A DNA stretch of 26,487 nucleotides from Granulicella sp. (lineage in GTDB: Bacteria; Acidobacteriota; Terriglobia; Terriglobales; Acidobacteriaceae), in assembly GCA_003133205.1 (NCBI GenBank), contig PKWK01000111.1:14146-40632 (forward strand), read 5' to 3'. Both the position numbers and the translations under genes were made by a program. The notes under the pieces are model-generated. The model saw only the letters and a program-made list of their open reading frames with translations, was not told where the DNA came from and searched no databases. This document shows, piece after piece, positions 1 to 7,382 of this stretch (the stretch's first letter is position 1; each line of letters starts with the position of its first letter).

Positions 1-131
1 GCTTCGGGAAGCGGATGGTCGCTACAAGCTGAGAATGACGAACGAGGTTGACGAGACTCAGATGACGAACCTGCCTTCGGAGGCCACAACGCCGTCCTTA
101 CATTTCGAGCACCAAGCAGCTAAGCCGCTGG

Positions 132-1385
132 TCAGACAAGCGGAGGTTCGCCTAGTTGTCTCTTGACCAGGAGCGCGCCCAATCCGAGGATCAGGTAGAT
201 TCCGGCAGTCGCAGAGATGCACACGCTGAGACTCGTCCCGCGCATGGCCGCAGCGACCAGAATCGGCGCCATCCCACCCCCCAGCCAACCCAGTGAGTTC
301 ATCACGCCTGCTGCAACTCCGCGTCGGCTCGCCGGAACGACGTCATACAGCGAGGCCCAGATATTGGCGTCGTACAAGCCTTTGAATAGTCCGAAGCCTA
401 CGAACGAGGCGAGGAGAATCTTCGTCGAGGTCGTCCATCCCGAGAGGAAGAGGAACGGGACGCCTAGCAGAAGCCCCATGGCTTGTACGTGAACCCGCCC
501 CGATCGCCGGCGTTTAGACGCCCTGTCGGCCAGAACTCCGCCGAGGATGACACCCGCTACCGAGGCCATCTGCAAGTAGGCCGTGGCGTTAAAGCCCGCC
601 ATCGCGAGCGTCATGTTGAACTTCCGATAAAGAAACGTCGGCAACCAGGTTAGAAAAATCACTGCGACAAAGTTTGCACCAATGAAGATCGCAATCAGCG
701 AGAGAGCCAGCCGATTGCGAAACACATCCCCGACTGCCTTCAGGACGCCCGCCTCGCCTGCCACTCGTTTCCCTTCCGTTGCTGCGGTGCGAACCGGCTC
801 TCGCAGCATCAGCAATAACAACACACCTAGACCGAGACCACCCGCGCCGAAGAGCAGGAATGCGGGTCTCCATCCATGGCGCTCGGCTATGACCGCCGAT
901 AGCGTCGCGCCGGCGATGCTTCCCACGTAGACGCTCGACTGATGGATCGACATGGCCCGCGAGCGTGTTCCTGGGCCGTGGAAATCCGCTAGCATCGACA
1001 TTGCCGCAGGAAAGTAGAACGCCTCGGCCAGACCGCCCAGGGAACGAATCAAGACCAGACTTCGGTAGCCGGTGGCGAATGCAGTCAGCCCAGTCGCCAC
1101 CGACCAGAACATGAGCGCCCCCAGGATGACCGTTTTCCTCGACAACCGGTCGCTGATCCAACCCGCCGCGGGCCCGGAGCCTGCATACATCCACATGAAG
1201 GACGCAGCGATCACGCTTAACTGCAGATCCGAAAGGTGGAACTCTCTAGCTAGCAGGGGAAACACCGAGAAGATCGACTGCCTGTCCGCGTAGTTGAACA
1301 AACAGACGAACCAGAGCATAGCGACGACGGCCCACCGATAGTACGGACGTTCGCGCAAATCGGTCGGCATGATCAATCCTGTCAT
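132..1385 (-). CDS. MFS transporter (sugar acid or organic anion type)
   Basis: Inner-membrane major facilitator of 417 residues, about the usual length for the family. It opens with a hydrophobic helix followed by NYADRQS, has the loop 2-3 motif GWISDRLSRK, and shows about twelve hydrophobic stretches. The frame stays open further upstream, but the start chosen is the ATG at 1385, because it forms an ATGA overlap with the stop of the DapA-like gene upstream (1382-1384); a longer form would run through that gene. The overlap implies translational coupling, so the transporter probably imports the substrate, or precursor, of the lyase. Substrate cannot be read from sequence; pairing with a lyase of the N-acetylneuraminate lyase/KDG aldolase superfamily suggests a sugar acid. 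Family call is firm, substrate is inference. Confidence 0.88.
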   Translation of the reverse strand: MTGLIMPTDLRERPYYRWAVVAMLWFVCLFNYADRQSIFSVFPLLAREFHLSDLQLSVIAASFMWMYAGSGPAAGWISDRLSRKTVILGALMFWSVATGLTAFATGYRSLVLIRSLGGLAEAFYFPAAMSMLADFHGPGTRSRAMSIHQSSVYVGSIAGATLSAVIAERHGWRPAFLLFGAGGLGLGVLLLLMLREPVRTAATEGKRVAGEAGVLKAVGDVFRNRLALSLIAIFIGANFVAVIFLTWLPTFLYRKFNMTLAMAGFNATAYLQMASVAGVILGGVLADRASKRRRSGRVHVQAMGLLLGVPFLFLSGWTTSTKILLASFVGFGLFKGLYDANIWASLYDVVPASRRGVAAGVMNSLGWLGGGMAPILVAAAMRGTSLSVCISATAGIYLILGLGALLVKRQLGEPPLV

Positions 1386-2281
1386 TGTGCCAACAACCGG
1401 GATGCATTCTCTCCAAACCAGCGCAGAAGCTTCGCCTTCTGGCTTTCCCGCTCCTGCGAGAGCGGAAAAGGATAGGTTGCCCTGAGTTGTCCGCGTGCCT
1501 CGGCGACGATCTTTAATCCCCACGGCGTCGGGAAGGGTTGGAGCTGCTGGGTAAAGGCTGCCAGCGCCGCTGCCAGATTGCTGAACTCTGAGCTTCCGGG
1601 ATCCATAAAGCCAACTTCATAGAGCCGTCCGATGAGTTCCGGCAGGGCACACGCGACACCGGAGACCACACCGTCCAGCAGTCGTTCCTCGAGAGCTTGT
1701 GCCAGCACGTCGTCATTGCCGATCATCCGCCGTGCCCCAACCCCGGCATCCGTCAAAAGCCGCACTGTATCCAGCGATCCGCTGCTGTCCTTGATGCCGA
1801 CAATCCCGTCGCACTCCTGAATCAACTCCAGCGATGTGTGCGGATCGAGGCCCGAGGTGAACTGTGGAAGGTTGTACAGCAGCACAGGTGCATCGATACG
1901 ACCCACCACGGTGCGGCTAAAGGCCTTCAAGTCTTCCTGCGAATAGGGGAAGAAGTAGGGCATGGGCAGCAACAGGCCGACCGCCCCGGCCTTCGAGGCC
2001 ACTCTTCCCAGCCGAATCGAGATGTCGGCCCCAGCGCCTCCAACTCCCGCCAGAAAGCTCCCCCGACCCTCCAGGGTCTCGGCTGTAACGGCTACCAATC
2101 GTGCAAACTCCCGCTCGGACGTGAGGCAAAACTCACCCGTCGCGCCGTTGATAGCAAAACCCACGATCCCCTTACCCAGCAGGAACTCAAGTAATCCGCA
2201 AAACGCCGTCTCGTCAATCTCGCCAGTTGCATTCCGCGGGGTTACGACCGCGGCATATGTCCCCTGAATTGAAGTGCTCAT
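1382..2281 (-). CDS. DapA/NanA-superfamily lyase (class I aldolase/dehydratase)
   Basis: Cytosolic (beta/alpha)8 enzyme of 299 residues, typical of the dihydrodipicolinate synthase/N-acetylneuraminate lyase superfamily. Visible landmarks are the substrate-carboxylate loop GATGE (46-50), the catalytic tyrosine in LLYNLP (Y136) and the Schiff-base lysine in GIKDSSG (K164). The start ATG at 2281 has GGGAGGG about a dozen bases upstream. It is the first gene of a two-gene unit with the MFS transporter. A biosynthetic DHDPS is unlikely in this setting; a catabolic 2-keto-3-deoxy sugar acid aldolase/dehydratase or sialate-lyase-like role fits better, but the substrate is not decided by the residues seen. 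Nearby lyases at 12233 and 21507 are related in fold only. Confidence 0.9.
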   Translation of the reverse strand: MSTSIQGTYAAVVTPRNATGEIDETAFCGLLEFLLGKGIVGFAINGATGEFCLTSEREFARLVAVTAETLEGRGSFLAGVGGAGADISIRLGRVASKAGAVGLLLPMPYFFPYSQEDLKAFSRTVVGRIDAPVLLYNLPQFTSGLDPHTSLELIQECDGIVGIKDSSGSLDTVRLLTDAGVGARRMIGNDDVLAQALEERLLDGVVSGVACALPELIGRLYEVGFMDPGSSEFSNLAAALAAFTQQLQPFPTPWGLKIVAEARGQLRATYPFPLSQERESQKAKLLRWFGENASRLLAQ

Positions 2282-2401
2282 ATTGGATGCATCCCTCCCC
2301 GAAGTAGATAGATCAACGCTAATCCATAAACCCTATCCCACGCTGCTTACTTCGATCCGACGTGTGGCCCTCCGCTCCACTTCTCAAGTACCATTGCGCG
2401 C
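2282..2401. promoter_or_regulatory. Divergent control region with a spaced inverted repeat
   Basis: This 120-bp stretch separates the divergent DapA-like and glycoside-hydrolase genes and must hold both promoters. It contains the 7-bp inverted repeat CGAAGTA (2300-2306) and TACTTCG (2348-2354), with centres 48 bp apart, which could be paired half-sites of a regulator. No convincing -35/-10 pair was seen. Confidence 0.35.
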
Positions 2402-4597
2402 ATGAGCCGATCCTCTGTCACGCGTCGCGAGTTCCTGCAGTCAACGGCGGTGGCCGGCACCGGTGCCGCATTTGCTCACGTCACGCCCAGCCTGTGGGGT
2501 CAAGTCGTTTCCCCCAGGGATGCCGAGAAGGCTCCCGCATGGGCGTCCAGAGCCATGCGATGGGCGCAGCTTACTCTCGTTGAGGACGATCCAGCTCATT
2601 TCGACCCCGCGTTCTGGCTCGACTACTTCAAGCGCACGCGCTCCGACGGTGTGTGTCTCAGCGGCGGAGGCTGCGTCGCCTACTATCCCACCGCGGTCCC
2701 GTTTCATCACCGCAGTGCCTGGCTGGGCGATCGCGATGTCCTTGGAGAACTTATCACCGGGTGCCGCAAGCTGGGCATGTCGGTGCTCGTGCGGACCGAT
2801 CTCCACGCCACGTACGACGACGCCAAGGCAGCGCATCCAGACTGGATCGCCGTAGAGGCCAATGGAAATCCTCGGCGACACTGGTCCTCCCCCGAGATGT
2901 GGGTTACCTGCGCGCTCGGCCCCTACAACTTCGAATTCATGACTGCCGTGCATAAGGAGATCATGGCCCGCTACCATGCAGACGGCATCTTTATGAACCG
3001 GTGGGAGGGCTCGGGCGATTGCTACTGCCAGCACTGCCACGAGAACTTCAAGTTGGCCACCGGCTTTGATCTGCCTCGCACGACTGATTCGCATGATCCT
3101 GGCTGCCGCGCTTTTCTTGAATGGCGCCGGCAGCGGCTGGTCGATGTGATCGATGTTTGGAACCGCGAGATTCGCGCGATCAACCCCGAGGCCAGCGTGA
3201 TTCCGAACAACGGTAGCGGTGCGCTCAGCCCGCTCAACGCGATTGAAACCAGCCGCCGCGCGCCGATGTTGGCCGCCGATCGCCAGGCTCGTCACGGCCT
3301 CGCCGCACCCTGGCTCGTCGGAAAGTCCGCCAAGGAGTACCGCGCCACGATGGGCGACAAGCCTGTCATTGGACTGTTCGGGATTGGACTCGAAGAGCAG
3401 TACCGCTGGAAGGATAGCGTCACGAGCAACGCGGAGATACGCATTTGGGCGCTTGACGCCATTGCGAATGGCATGCGCCCCTGGTTCACCAAGTTCTCCG
3501 CCACACTGCACGATGAGCGTTGGCTCAAATCTATCGACGATATCTATGTGTGGACGGAGAAGAATCAGCACTACCTCACCGGCCGCCGGCCGCTTGCCCG
3601 TGTAGCCCTCGTCTATTCGCAGCAGACTGCCTGGTACTACGGCGCCAAGGTGGAGGACTACGCGCTTGGCTGGTACCAGGCTCTTGTCGAGTCGCGCATT
3701 CCCTTTGAGATGGTGCACGATCATCTGTTCGACCCCGAGCATCTCGCGCCTTACAAGACCCTTATTCTGCCTAACCTAGCCGCCCTCAGCGACACTCAGT
3801 GCGATCAAATTCGCGCGTTCGTCAGCAATGGAGGCAGTATCGTCGCTACACATGAGACCAGCCTCTACGACGAATGGGGAACGCGCCGCAAGAACTTCGC
3901 TCTCGCCGATCTCTTTGGCGTCGATTGGACGGGCAGAGCACAGGGACCGATGTTGAATTCCTACATTCGGCTGGAGCATGAAGTTCTGCCGCACCACGCT
4001 CTCTTTGCGGGTCTCGAAGACGCGCCGCGGATCATCAATGGTGTATCTCGCCTTGAGGTCACGCCGCGTGCGACGTTTGCCGAGACACCCTTCACGCTGA
4101 TTCCCAGCTATCCCGACCTGCCGATGGAGAAGGTTTACCCACGCACCCCGCGAACAGATATCTCCTGTCTCTACCTTCGCCAGCCCGCCGGTCGCGTCGC
4201 CTACTTTCCGTTCGACGTTGATCGCACGTTCTGGGAGGTTCTCTGCGCCGACCACCTCAAGGTGATGCGCAACGCTCTTCTCTGGGCCAATAACGAAGCC
4301 CCAATTGTTGAAGTCGACGGTCCCGGCTTGCTGGATGTCACCGCCTGGCGAAATGCTGGCTCCATCACGATCCACTTGGTCAATCTCACCAATCCCATGG
4401 CGATGAAGGGTCCGTATCGTGATTTTTTTCCCGTCGGCCCGCACACTGTAAGGCTGCGTCTACCCGGCAATGTCCAGGCAAAACGGGCTCGGCTGCTCGC
4501 TGCCGATAGGGACATTGCGATCGAACGCTCCGGCGGCACGCTGAGCGTCACCGTGCCCTCGATCCTCGATCACGAGGTAGTGGCGATCGAGATCTAA
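2402..4597 (+). CDS. Tat-exported glycoside hydrolase-like protein (GHL6-type barrel plus beta-galactosidase trimerisation-like domain)
   Basis: Protein of 731 residues with a twin-arginine signal (SVTRREFLQ, residues 5-13, then a hydrophobic stretch), so it is likely folded before export. Residues about 50-390 read as a TIM-barrel of the putative glycosyl-hydrolase (GHL6/alpha-amylase-like) type, including DGIFMNRWEG around 194-203 and a CYCQHC motif (207-212) that may bind metal or form a disulfide. Residues about 397-505 (LARVALVYSQQTAW onward) resemble the class I glutamine-amidotransferase-like trimerisation domain of GH42 beta-galactosidases. The last ~200 residues look like beta-sandwich. 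Start chosen because the Tat motif follows directly; no clear Shine-Dalgarno is seen. Catalytic acids and sugar specificity cannot be assigned. Confidence 0.8.
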   Translation: MSRSSVTRREFLQSTAVAGTGAAFAHVTPSLWGQVVSPRDAEKAPAWASRAMRWAQLTLVEDDPAHFDPAFWLDYFKRTRSDGVCLSGGGCVAYYPTAVPFHHRSAWLGDRDVLGELITGCRKLGMSVLVRTDLHATYDDAKAAHPDWIAVEANGNPRRHWSSPEMWVTCALGPYNFEFMTAVHKEIMARYHADGIFMNRWEGSGDCYCQHCHENFKLATGFDLPRTTDSHDPGCRAFLEWRRQRLVDVIDVWNREIRAINPEASVIPNNGSGALSPLNAIETSRRAPMLAADRQARHGLAAPWLVGKSAKEYRATMGDKPVIGLFGIGLEEQYRWKDSVTSNAEIRIWALDAIANGMRPWFTKFSATLHDERWLKSIDDIYVWTEKNQHYLTGRRPLARVALVYSQQTAWYYGAKVEDYALGWYQALVESRIPFEMVHDHLFDPEHLAPYKTLILPNLAALSDTQCDQIRAFVSNGGSIVATHETSLYDEWGTRRKNFALADLFGVDWTGRAQGPMLNSYIRLEHEVLPHHALFAGLEDAPRIINGVSRLEVTPRATFAETPFTLIPSYPDLPMEKVYPRTPRTDISCLYLRQPAGRVAYFPFDVDRTFWEVLCADHLKVMRNALLWANNEAPIVEVDGPGLLDVTAWRNAGSITIHLVNLTNPMAMKGPYRDFFPVGPHTVRLRLPGNVQAKRARLLAADRDIAIERSGGTLSVTVPSILDHEVVAIEI

Positions 4598-4922
4598 CTC
4601 GACACAGCCCAGCGCAACCGCCGCGCTGCTGATTGTGATGCGAGGTGAGGCGCCAGGAGTGCAGCCGGAACCGACTGAGATCTATCCCAACGTAAAAATC
4701 CTGAAAAAGTTGTGCACGCTTGATTTGTGACGAGTTGCCGGATCGCGATGGTCAATTGCATGCCAGGCTCGCCGCAACGCTTCTGCGAGGGATGAGGCAC
4801 CCCGAAACCGCGGAACAGTGCTGATAACCTGCGCGTAATCCTGCAAGTCTACGGTGCATCGGCTGCACTTCTGACTGGGCTGCAAGCCTGAAGCGATGGC
4901 TGCATCGAACCCGGAGGGAACC
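4598..4922. other. Intergenic region, no gene recognised
   Basis: These 325 bases follow the glycoside-hydrolase gene. A 6-bp stem (CAGCGC 4610-4615 with GCGCTG 4623-4628) lies 13 bases after the stop, but it lacks a U-tract, so it is only a weak terminator candidate. An 80-codon minus-strand frame at 4682-4924 has no recognisable family, and its start lies on the Shine-Dalgarno of the next plus-strand gene. Nothing else is supported. Confidence 0.4.
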
Positions 4923-5264
4923 ATGATTCAGAATGCTCTCAAGTTTCTACGCGGCGCTCTTGTGTTCATACCATCTGTGATGCTTCTTGCTGTCCTCGGA
5001 CACTCGGAGGCTGCCTTTGCTGCTACAGAAAATGTGCACAAACTCCAGGTGAAGGCAGAACGGGGGTTTGTTAAGGAGGAAGTTGAGTTGGCCTCGGCCT
5101 ATTTCACCGGCGACGGCGTGGCGCAGGACGCTAGACTGGCCGCGTACTGGTACCAGAAGGCGGCCGAGAGCGGAAACCCCGAGGCACAAAACCAGGTTGG
5201 TTACTTCTACGAGGCAGGTCTCGGCGTACCTGTGGATCCGGCACGCGCCCTGCAATTTTTGTGA
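4923..5264 (+). pseudogene. Sel1-repeat (SLR/TPR-like) exported protein, truncated
   Basis: The ATG at 4923 has an excellent GGAGGGAACC just upstream, so this is chosen over the in-frame ATG at 4896. The 113-residue product begins with a signal peptide (residues 1-33, ending AAFA) and then one full Sel1-like repeat (about 51-86: ELASAYFTGDGVAQDARLAA and the following WYQKAA). A second repeat starts at QVGYFYEAGLGVPVDPARAL but stops after QFL, where WYxKAA is expected. Sel1 proteins normally carry several repeats, so the 3' part appears lost. The break at about 5255 coincides with the beginning of an unrelated hydrophobic frame. A functional two-repeat peptide cannot be excluded, but truncation is the better reading. 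Confidence 0.65.
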
Positions 5265-5440
5265 GCGCATCTGTCCTGCTGGGCGAGCTTTTTGCACTGC
5301 AGGATTGGATGGGCATGCGCCTGTGGAGCTATCACGTTGGCATCCTGGTTCTGCTTGAGGCCTGGGGAATGCAGTACCTCCTAGACGGAACTTTCCTGTG
5401 TCCCTGCGGCAGCCGCACTCAACACCGAGACCAACACTAA
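5261..5440 (+). pseudogene. Orphan hydrophobic reading frame, possible 3' gene remnant
   Basis: Immediately where the Sel1 frame stops, another plus frame (GTG at 5261 to TAA at 5438-5440) reads a protein-like, membrane-type segment, with stretches such as SVLLGELFALQDWMG and LWSYHVGILVLLEAWG, ending near QYLLDG (about 5390). The composition (paired Trp, Leu/Val runs, few Arg/Pro) is unlike the shadow frames of this GC-rich DNA. The family is not recognised and no own ribosome site is seen. It may be an internal or C-terminal piece of a membrane protein joined to the Sel1 stub by a deletion or rearrangement. Confidence 0.3.
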
Positions 5441-5473
5441 CGAAAGACCGATAGAACGTATGGACGTGTGCAT
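5381..5473 (-). pseudogene. Signal-peptide stub of a lost exported protein
   Basis: On the minus strand an ATG at 5473 is preceded by AGGAGAAGTT, a good Shine-Dalgarno at normal spacing. The frame encodes a textbook Sec signal peptide of about 24 residues: a basic N-region (MHTSIRS), a hydrophobic core (LSLVLVSVLS), and AAAAG as a plausible cleavage site. It ends at TAG (5381-5383) after only 30 codons. A complete start, ribosome site and signal peptide without a mature protein suggests the 5' end of a deleted gene, with the break near 5385, where the plus-strand hydrophobic segment also ends. A short secreted peptide is the alternative. Confidence 0.45.
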
Positions 5474-5850
5474 AACTTCTCCTGAAGGTAACAGGAAGAG
5501 CTTGTTTGATGCGCATGAGTTTCTATTGAAGACCGAATGAAAAGATGTTCATCTGGCATCCACTCCCGCATCCCAAACATGAGGTCGCCTGCATCGCCGA
5601 CGGGTAAGCGGCCCGTAACGCCTGTGATCTAAATCGCATACGTTGTCTTCGCCTGCGAATAACCTAGCTGCGTTCGAACGAAATTTGGATCGATGTGCGC
5701 TCCTGAATGCTGCATGGGTAGCGAAAACTGCGCCTCATTGGAACACACAGCACCGCCTCGGATTCTCGGCCATGTTTGCGCCAGCGCCGCCGGTAAAACT
5801 TTCCGAATGGGTTAGTCCACAGACGCTTTGTGCGTGAAAGGATTTTGCGA
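5474..5850. other. Intergenic region before the broken oxidase genes
   Basis: About 375 bases with no recognisable gene, RNA or repeat. It must have held the promoter of the signal-peptide stub (minus strand) and of the bd-like gene pair (plus strand). Short frames here have no protein-like composition. Confidence 0.35.
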
Positions 5851-6859
5851 ATGAATGGTTTTCCGAATGTTGATCCCATCCCGCTGCCAGCCCCCATCTG
5901 GCTCTTCAAACTTCTCCACATCGTCACGCTCTCCCTTCATTCTGTTGCGATGCAGGTTCTCGTGGGCGGGCTGCTCATCGCCGTCCTGCTGAACCTGATC
6001 GGGAGTTCGGACTCCGCAAGAAATGCTGCGTCCGCGATTGCCCGGCGCCTCACCATCGTGATGACGTACGTCATCAACCTCGGGGTGCCCTCGCTACTCT
6101 TCGCGCAAGTGCTCTACGGCCGAGCCATTTACACCAGCAGTGTAATGATCGGCGCACGTTGGATCGCCGTCATCCCGGCCCTGATCCTCGCGTACTGGCT
6201 GCTCTATTGCTTCTCGGCTGGCATGGAAGCAGGCAAGAAGGTCTGGTGGATTGGCCTCATCGCGTAGATCGACATCGGTGCCATTGCACACGGTTACTCC
6301 ACCAACATGACTCTGATGCTCCGTCCCGAGGTATGGCAGCGCATGTACTCCGCCTCGTCGCTTGGCACCCATCTTCCACAGGGCGACCCCACAACGCTCC
6401 CGCGCTTTTTCTTTAGGCTCATTAGCGGATTTGTCGCCGCAGGTCTTTGGATGATCTATCTCGGCGGCCGCAAGTCCTTCTCCACCGCAGACGGAAAGTT
6501 CCTCGCCGCTCTCGGCGGCCGCGTTGCCGCGATTGCCGCCATCGTTCAGGTTGCCGCCGCCTTCGAGGTCTACCGCAGCCAGCCATCCATCGTGCAGGCC
6601 GGTCTCAATCAACACATGCTCTACCTTCATGGCGCCATTCCACATGCTCAAGATCCTCGGCAACTTCCTGCCGGGAGCCAGCGGAGAGGTGGTCGGCATC
6701 CTGCTTTTTACCCTCGGCCTCGCACTCTGGGTCGTGATCCCTTTCTATGACGGCGAAAACAAAGCCGGCTCCCGGGGACGCAACGCACATTACTTCGGCC
6801 TCTTCGCTATAACCGCATTGATCATCACGACCGCCCTCGGCTACTGGGACATCCGCTAA
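5851..6859 (+). pseudogene. Cytochrome bd-like/quinol-oxidase-associated membrane protein, broken by an in-frame TAG and a frame change
   Basis: The ATG at 5851 follows AAAGGA. The frame encodes a polytopic membrane protein with candidate haem-ligand histidines H23 and H30 in LLHIVTLSLH, and helices through VMTYVINLGVPSLLFAQVLYG. It stops at TAG (6265-6267), but the same frame continues in protein-like style (IDIGAIAHGYSTNMTLML onward) to about 6620. The TAG probably replaces a TGG Trp codon. Near 6630 the protein-like sequence jumps to another frame (MAPFHMLKILGNFLPG to YWDIR, TAA at 6857-6859), which resembles the C-terminal, subunit IV-like part of a cytochrome b. The gene ends 19 bases before the next member. 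Resemblance to membrane partners of CydA-like proteins is by memory of the family, so the exact name is uncertain; the inactivation is visible directly. Confidence 0.7.
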
Positions 6860-6878
6860 CTCTGGAGACGCAACCAAC

Positions 6879-7325
6879 ATGAACTATCCATTTTGGGAAG
6901 TACCTTTCATCGGTAGCGGATGGGTCATCGGCATGATCGCCATCTTCCATGTCATGATTTCCCAGTTCGCCGTCGGCGGGGGCCTCTGGCTCTTCATGGC
7001 CGAGCGCAAAGCGCTGCGCGAGGGCCGCAAGGACTGGATGGAGCAGCTTAAGCGCCACTCTCGCTTCTTTCTCATCATCACTGGAGTCTTCGGCACCGTC
7101 AGCGGCGTTGGCATCTGGTTCGCTATCGGCCTTACTCAGTCCTAAGCCACCAGCACGCTCATCCACAACTTTGTCTTTGGCTGGGCGCTCGAGTGGGTCT
7201 TCTTCCTCGTCGAACTCACCACCATCGCGGTCTATTACTACACCTGGGACCGCATCCCCGAGAAGCTTCACCTCACCGTCGGTTGGGTCTACGCTGCATC
7301 CTCGGTCTGCACGCTGGTCATCAAT
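6879..7325 (+). pseudogene. Cytochrome ubiquinol oxidase subunit I (CydA-like), nonsense mutation and 3' truncation
   Basis: ATG at 6879 with GGAG nine bases upstream. The product starts MNYPFWEVPFIGSGWVIG and has a candidate haem-binding histidine in IAIFHVMISQFAVGGG (H24), as in CydA-type subunits of quinol oxidases in the inner membrane. TAA at 7143-7145 interrupts the frame after GIGLTQS-like sequence. Beyond it the same frame reads ATSTLIHNFVFGWALEWVFF and VELTTIAVYYYTWDRIPEKL, a clear continuation; the family usually has Glu before ATSTL, so GAA to TAA is the likely change. Similarity ends at about LVIN (7325), where 400 or more residues would normally follow. The lost 3' end abuts the caspase-like gene on the other strand. 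With the preceding gene it formed a two-gene operon, now dead. Confidence 0.8.
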
Positions 7326-7382
7326 TTTGACAATTCGGAGATTATTTGTAGGCCCCTCATAGTTGCGCCTTTGTTAAGTGCG

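Noticed and set aside
1..131. Possible repeat or gene end at the left edge
   Set aside because: A short stretch (GCTGAGAATGACG) resembles the REP-like element, but too few bases match to call it, and no coding frame with a recognisable product is present.
4610..4628. Intrinsic terminator after the glycosidase-like gene
   Set aside because: Only a 6-bp stem with no T-run following it.
4682..4924. 80-codon minus-strand open frame between the glycosidase-like and Sel1 genes
   Set aside because: No recognised domain and no ribosome site; its start lies on the Shine-Dalgarno of the Sel1 gene.
4947..5516. 189-codon minus-strand frame across the Sel1 and signal-peptide region
   Set aside because: It conflicts with both the Sel1 frame and the better minus-strand signal-peptide frame, each of which has a good ribosome site.
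6265..7145. Programmed stop-codon readthrough or selenocysteine/pyrrolysine-type recoding
   Set aside because: Two different stops (TAG and TAA), an additional frame change and 3' truncation in the same operon point to decay; no recoding structure was seen.
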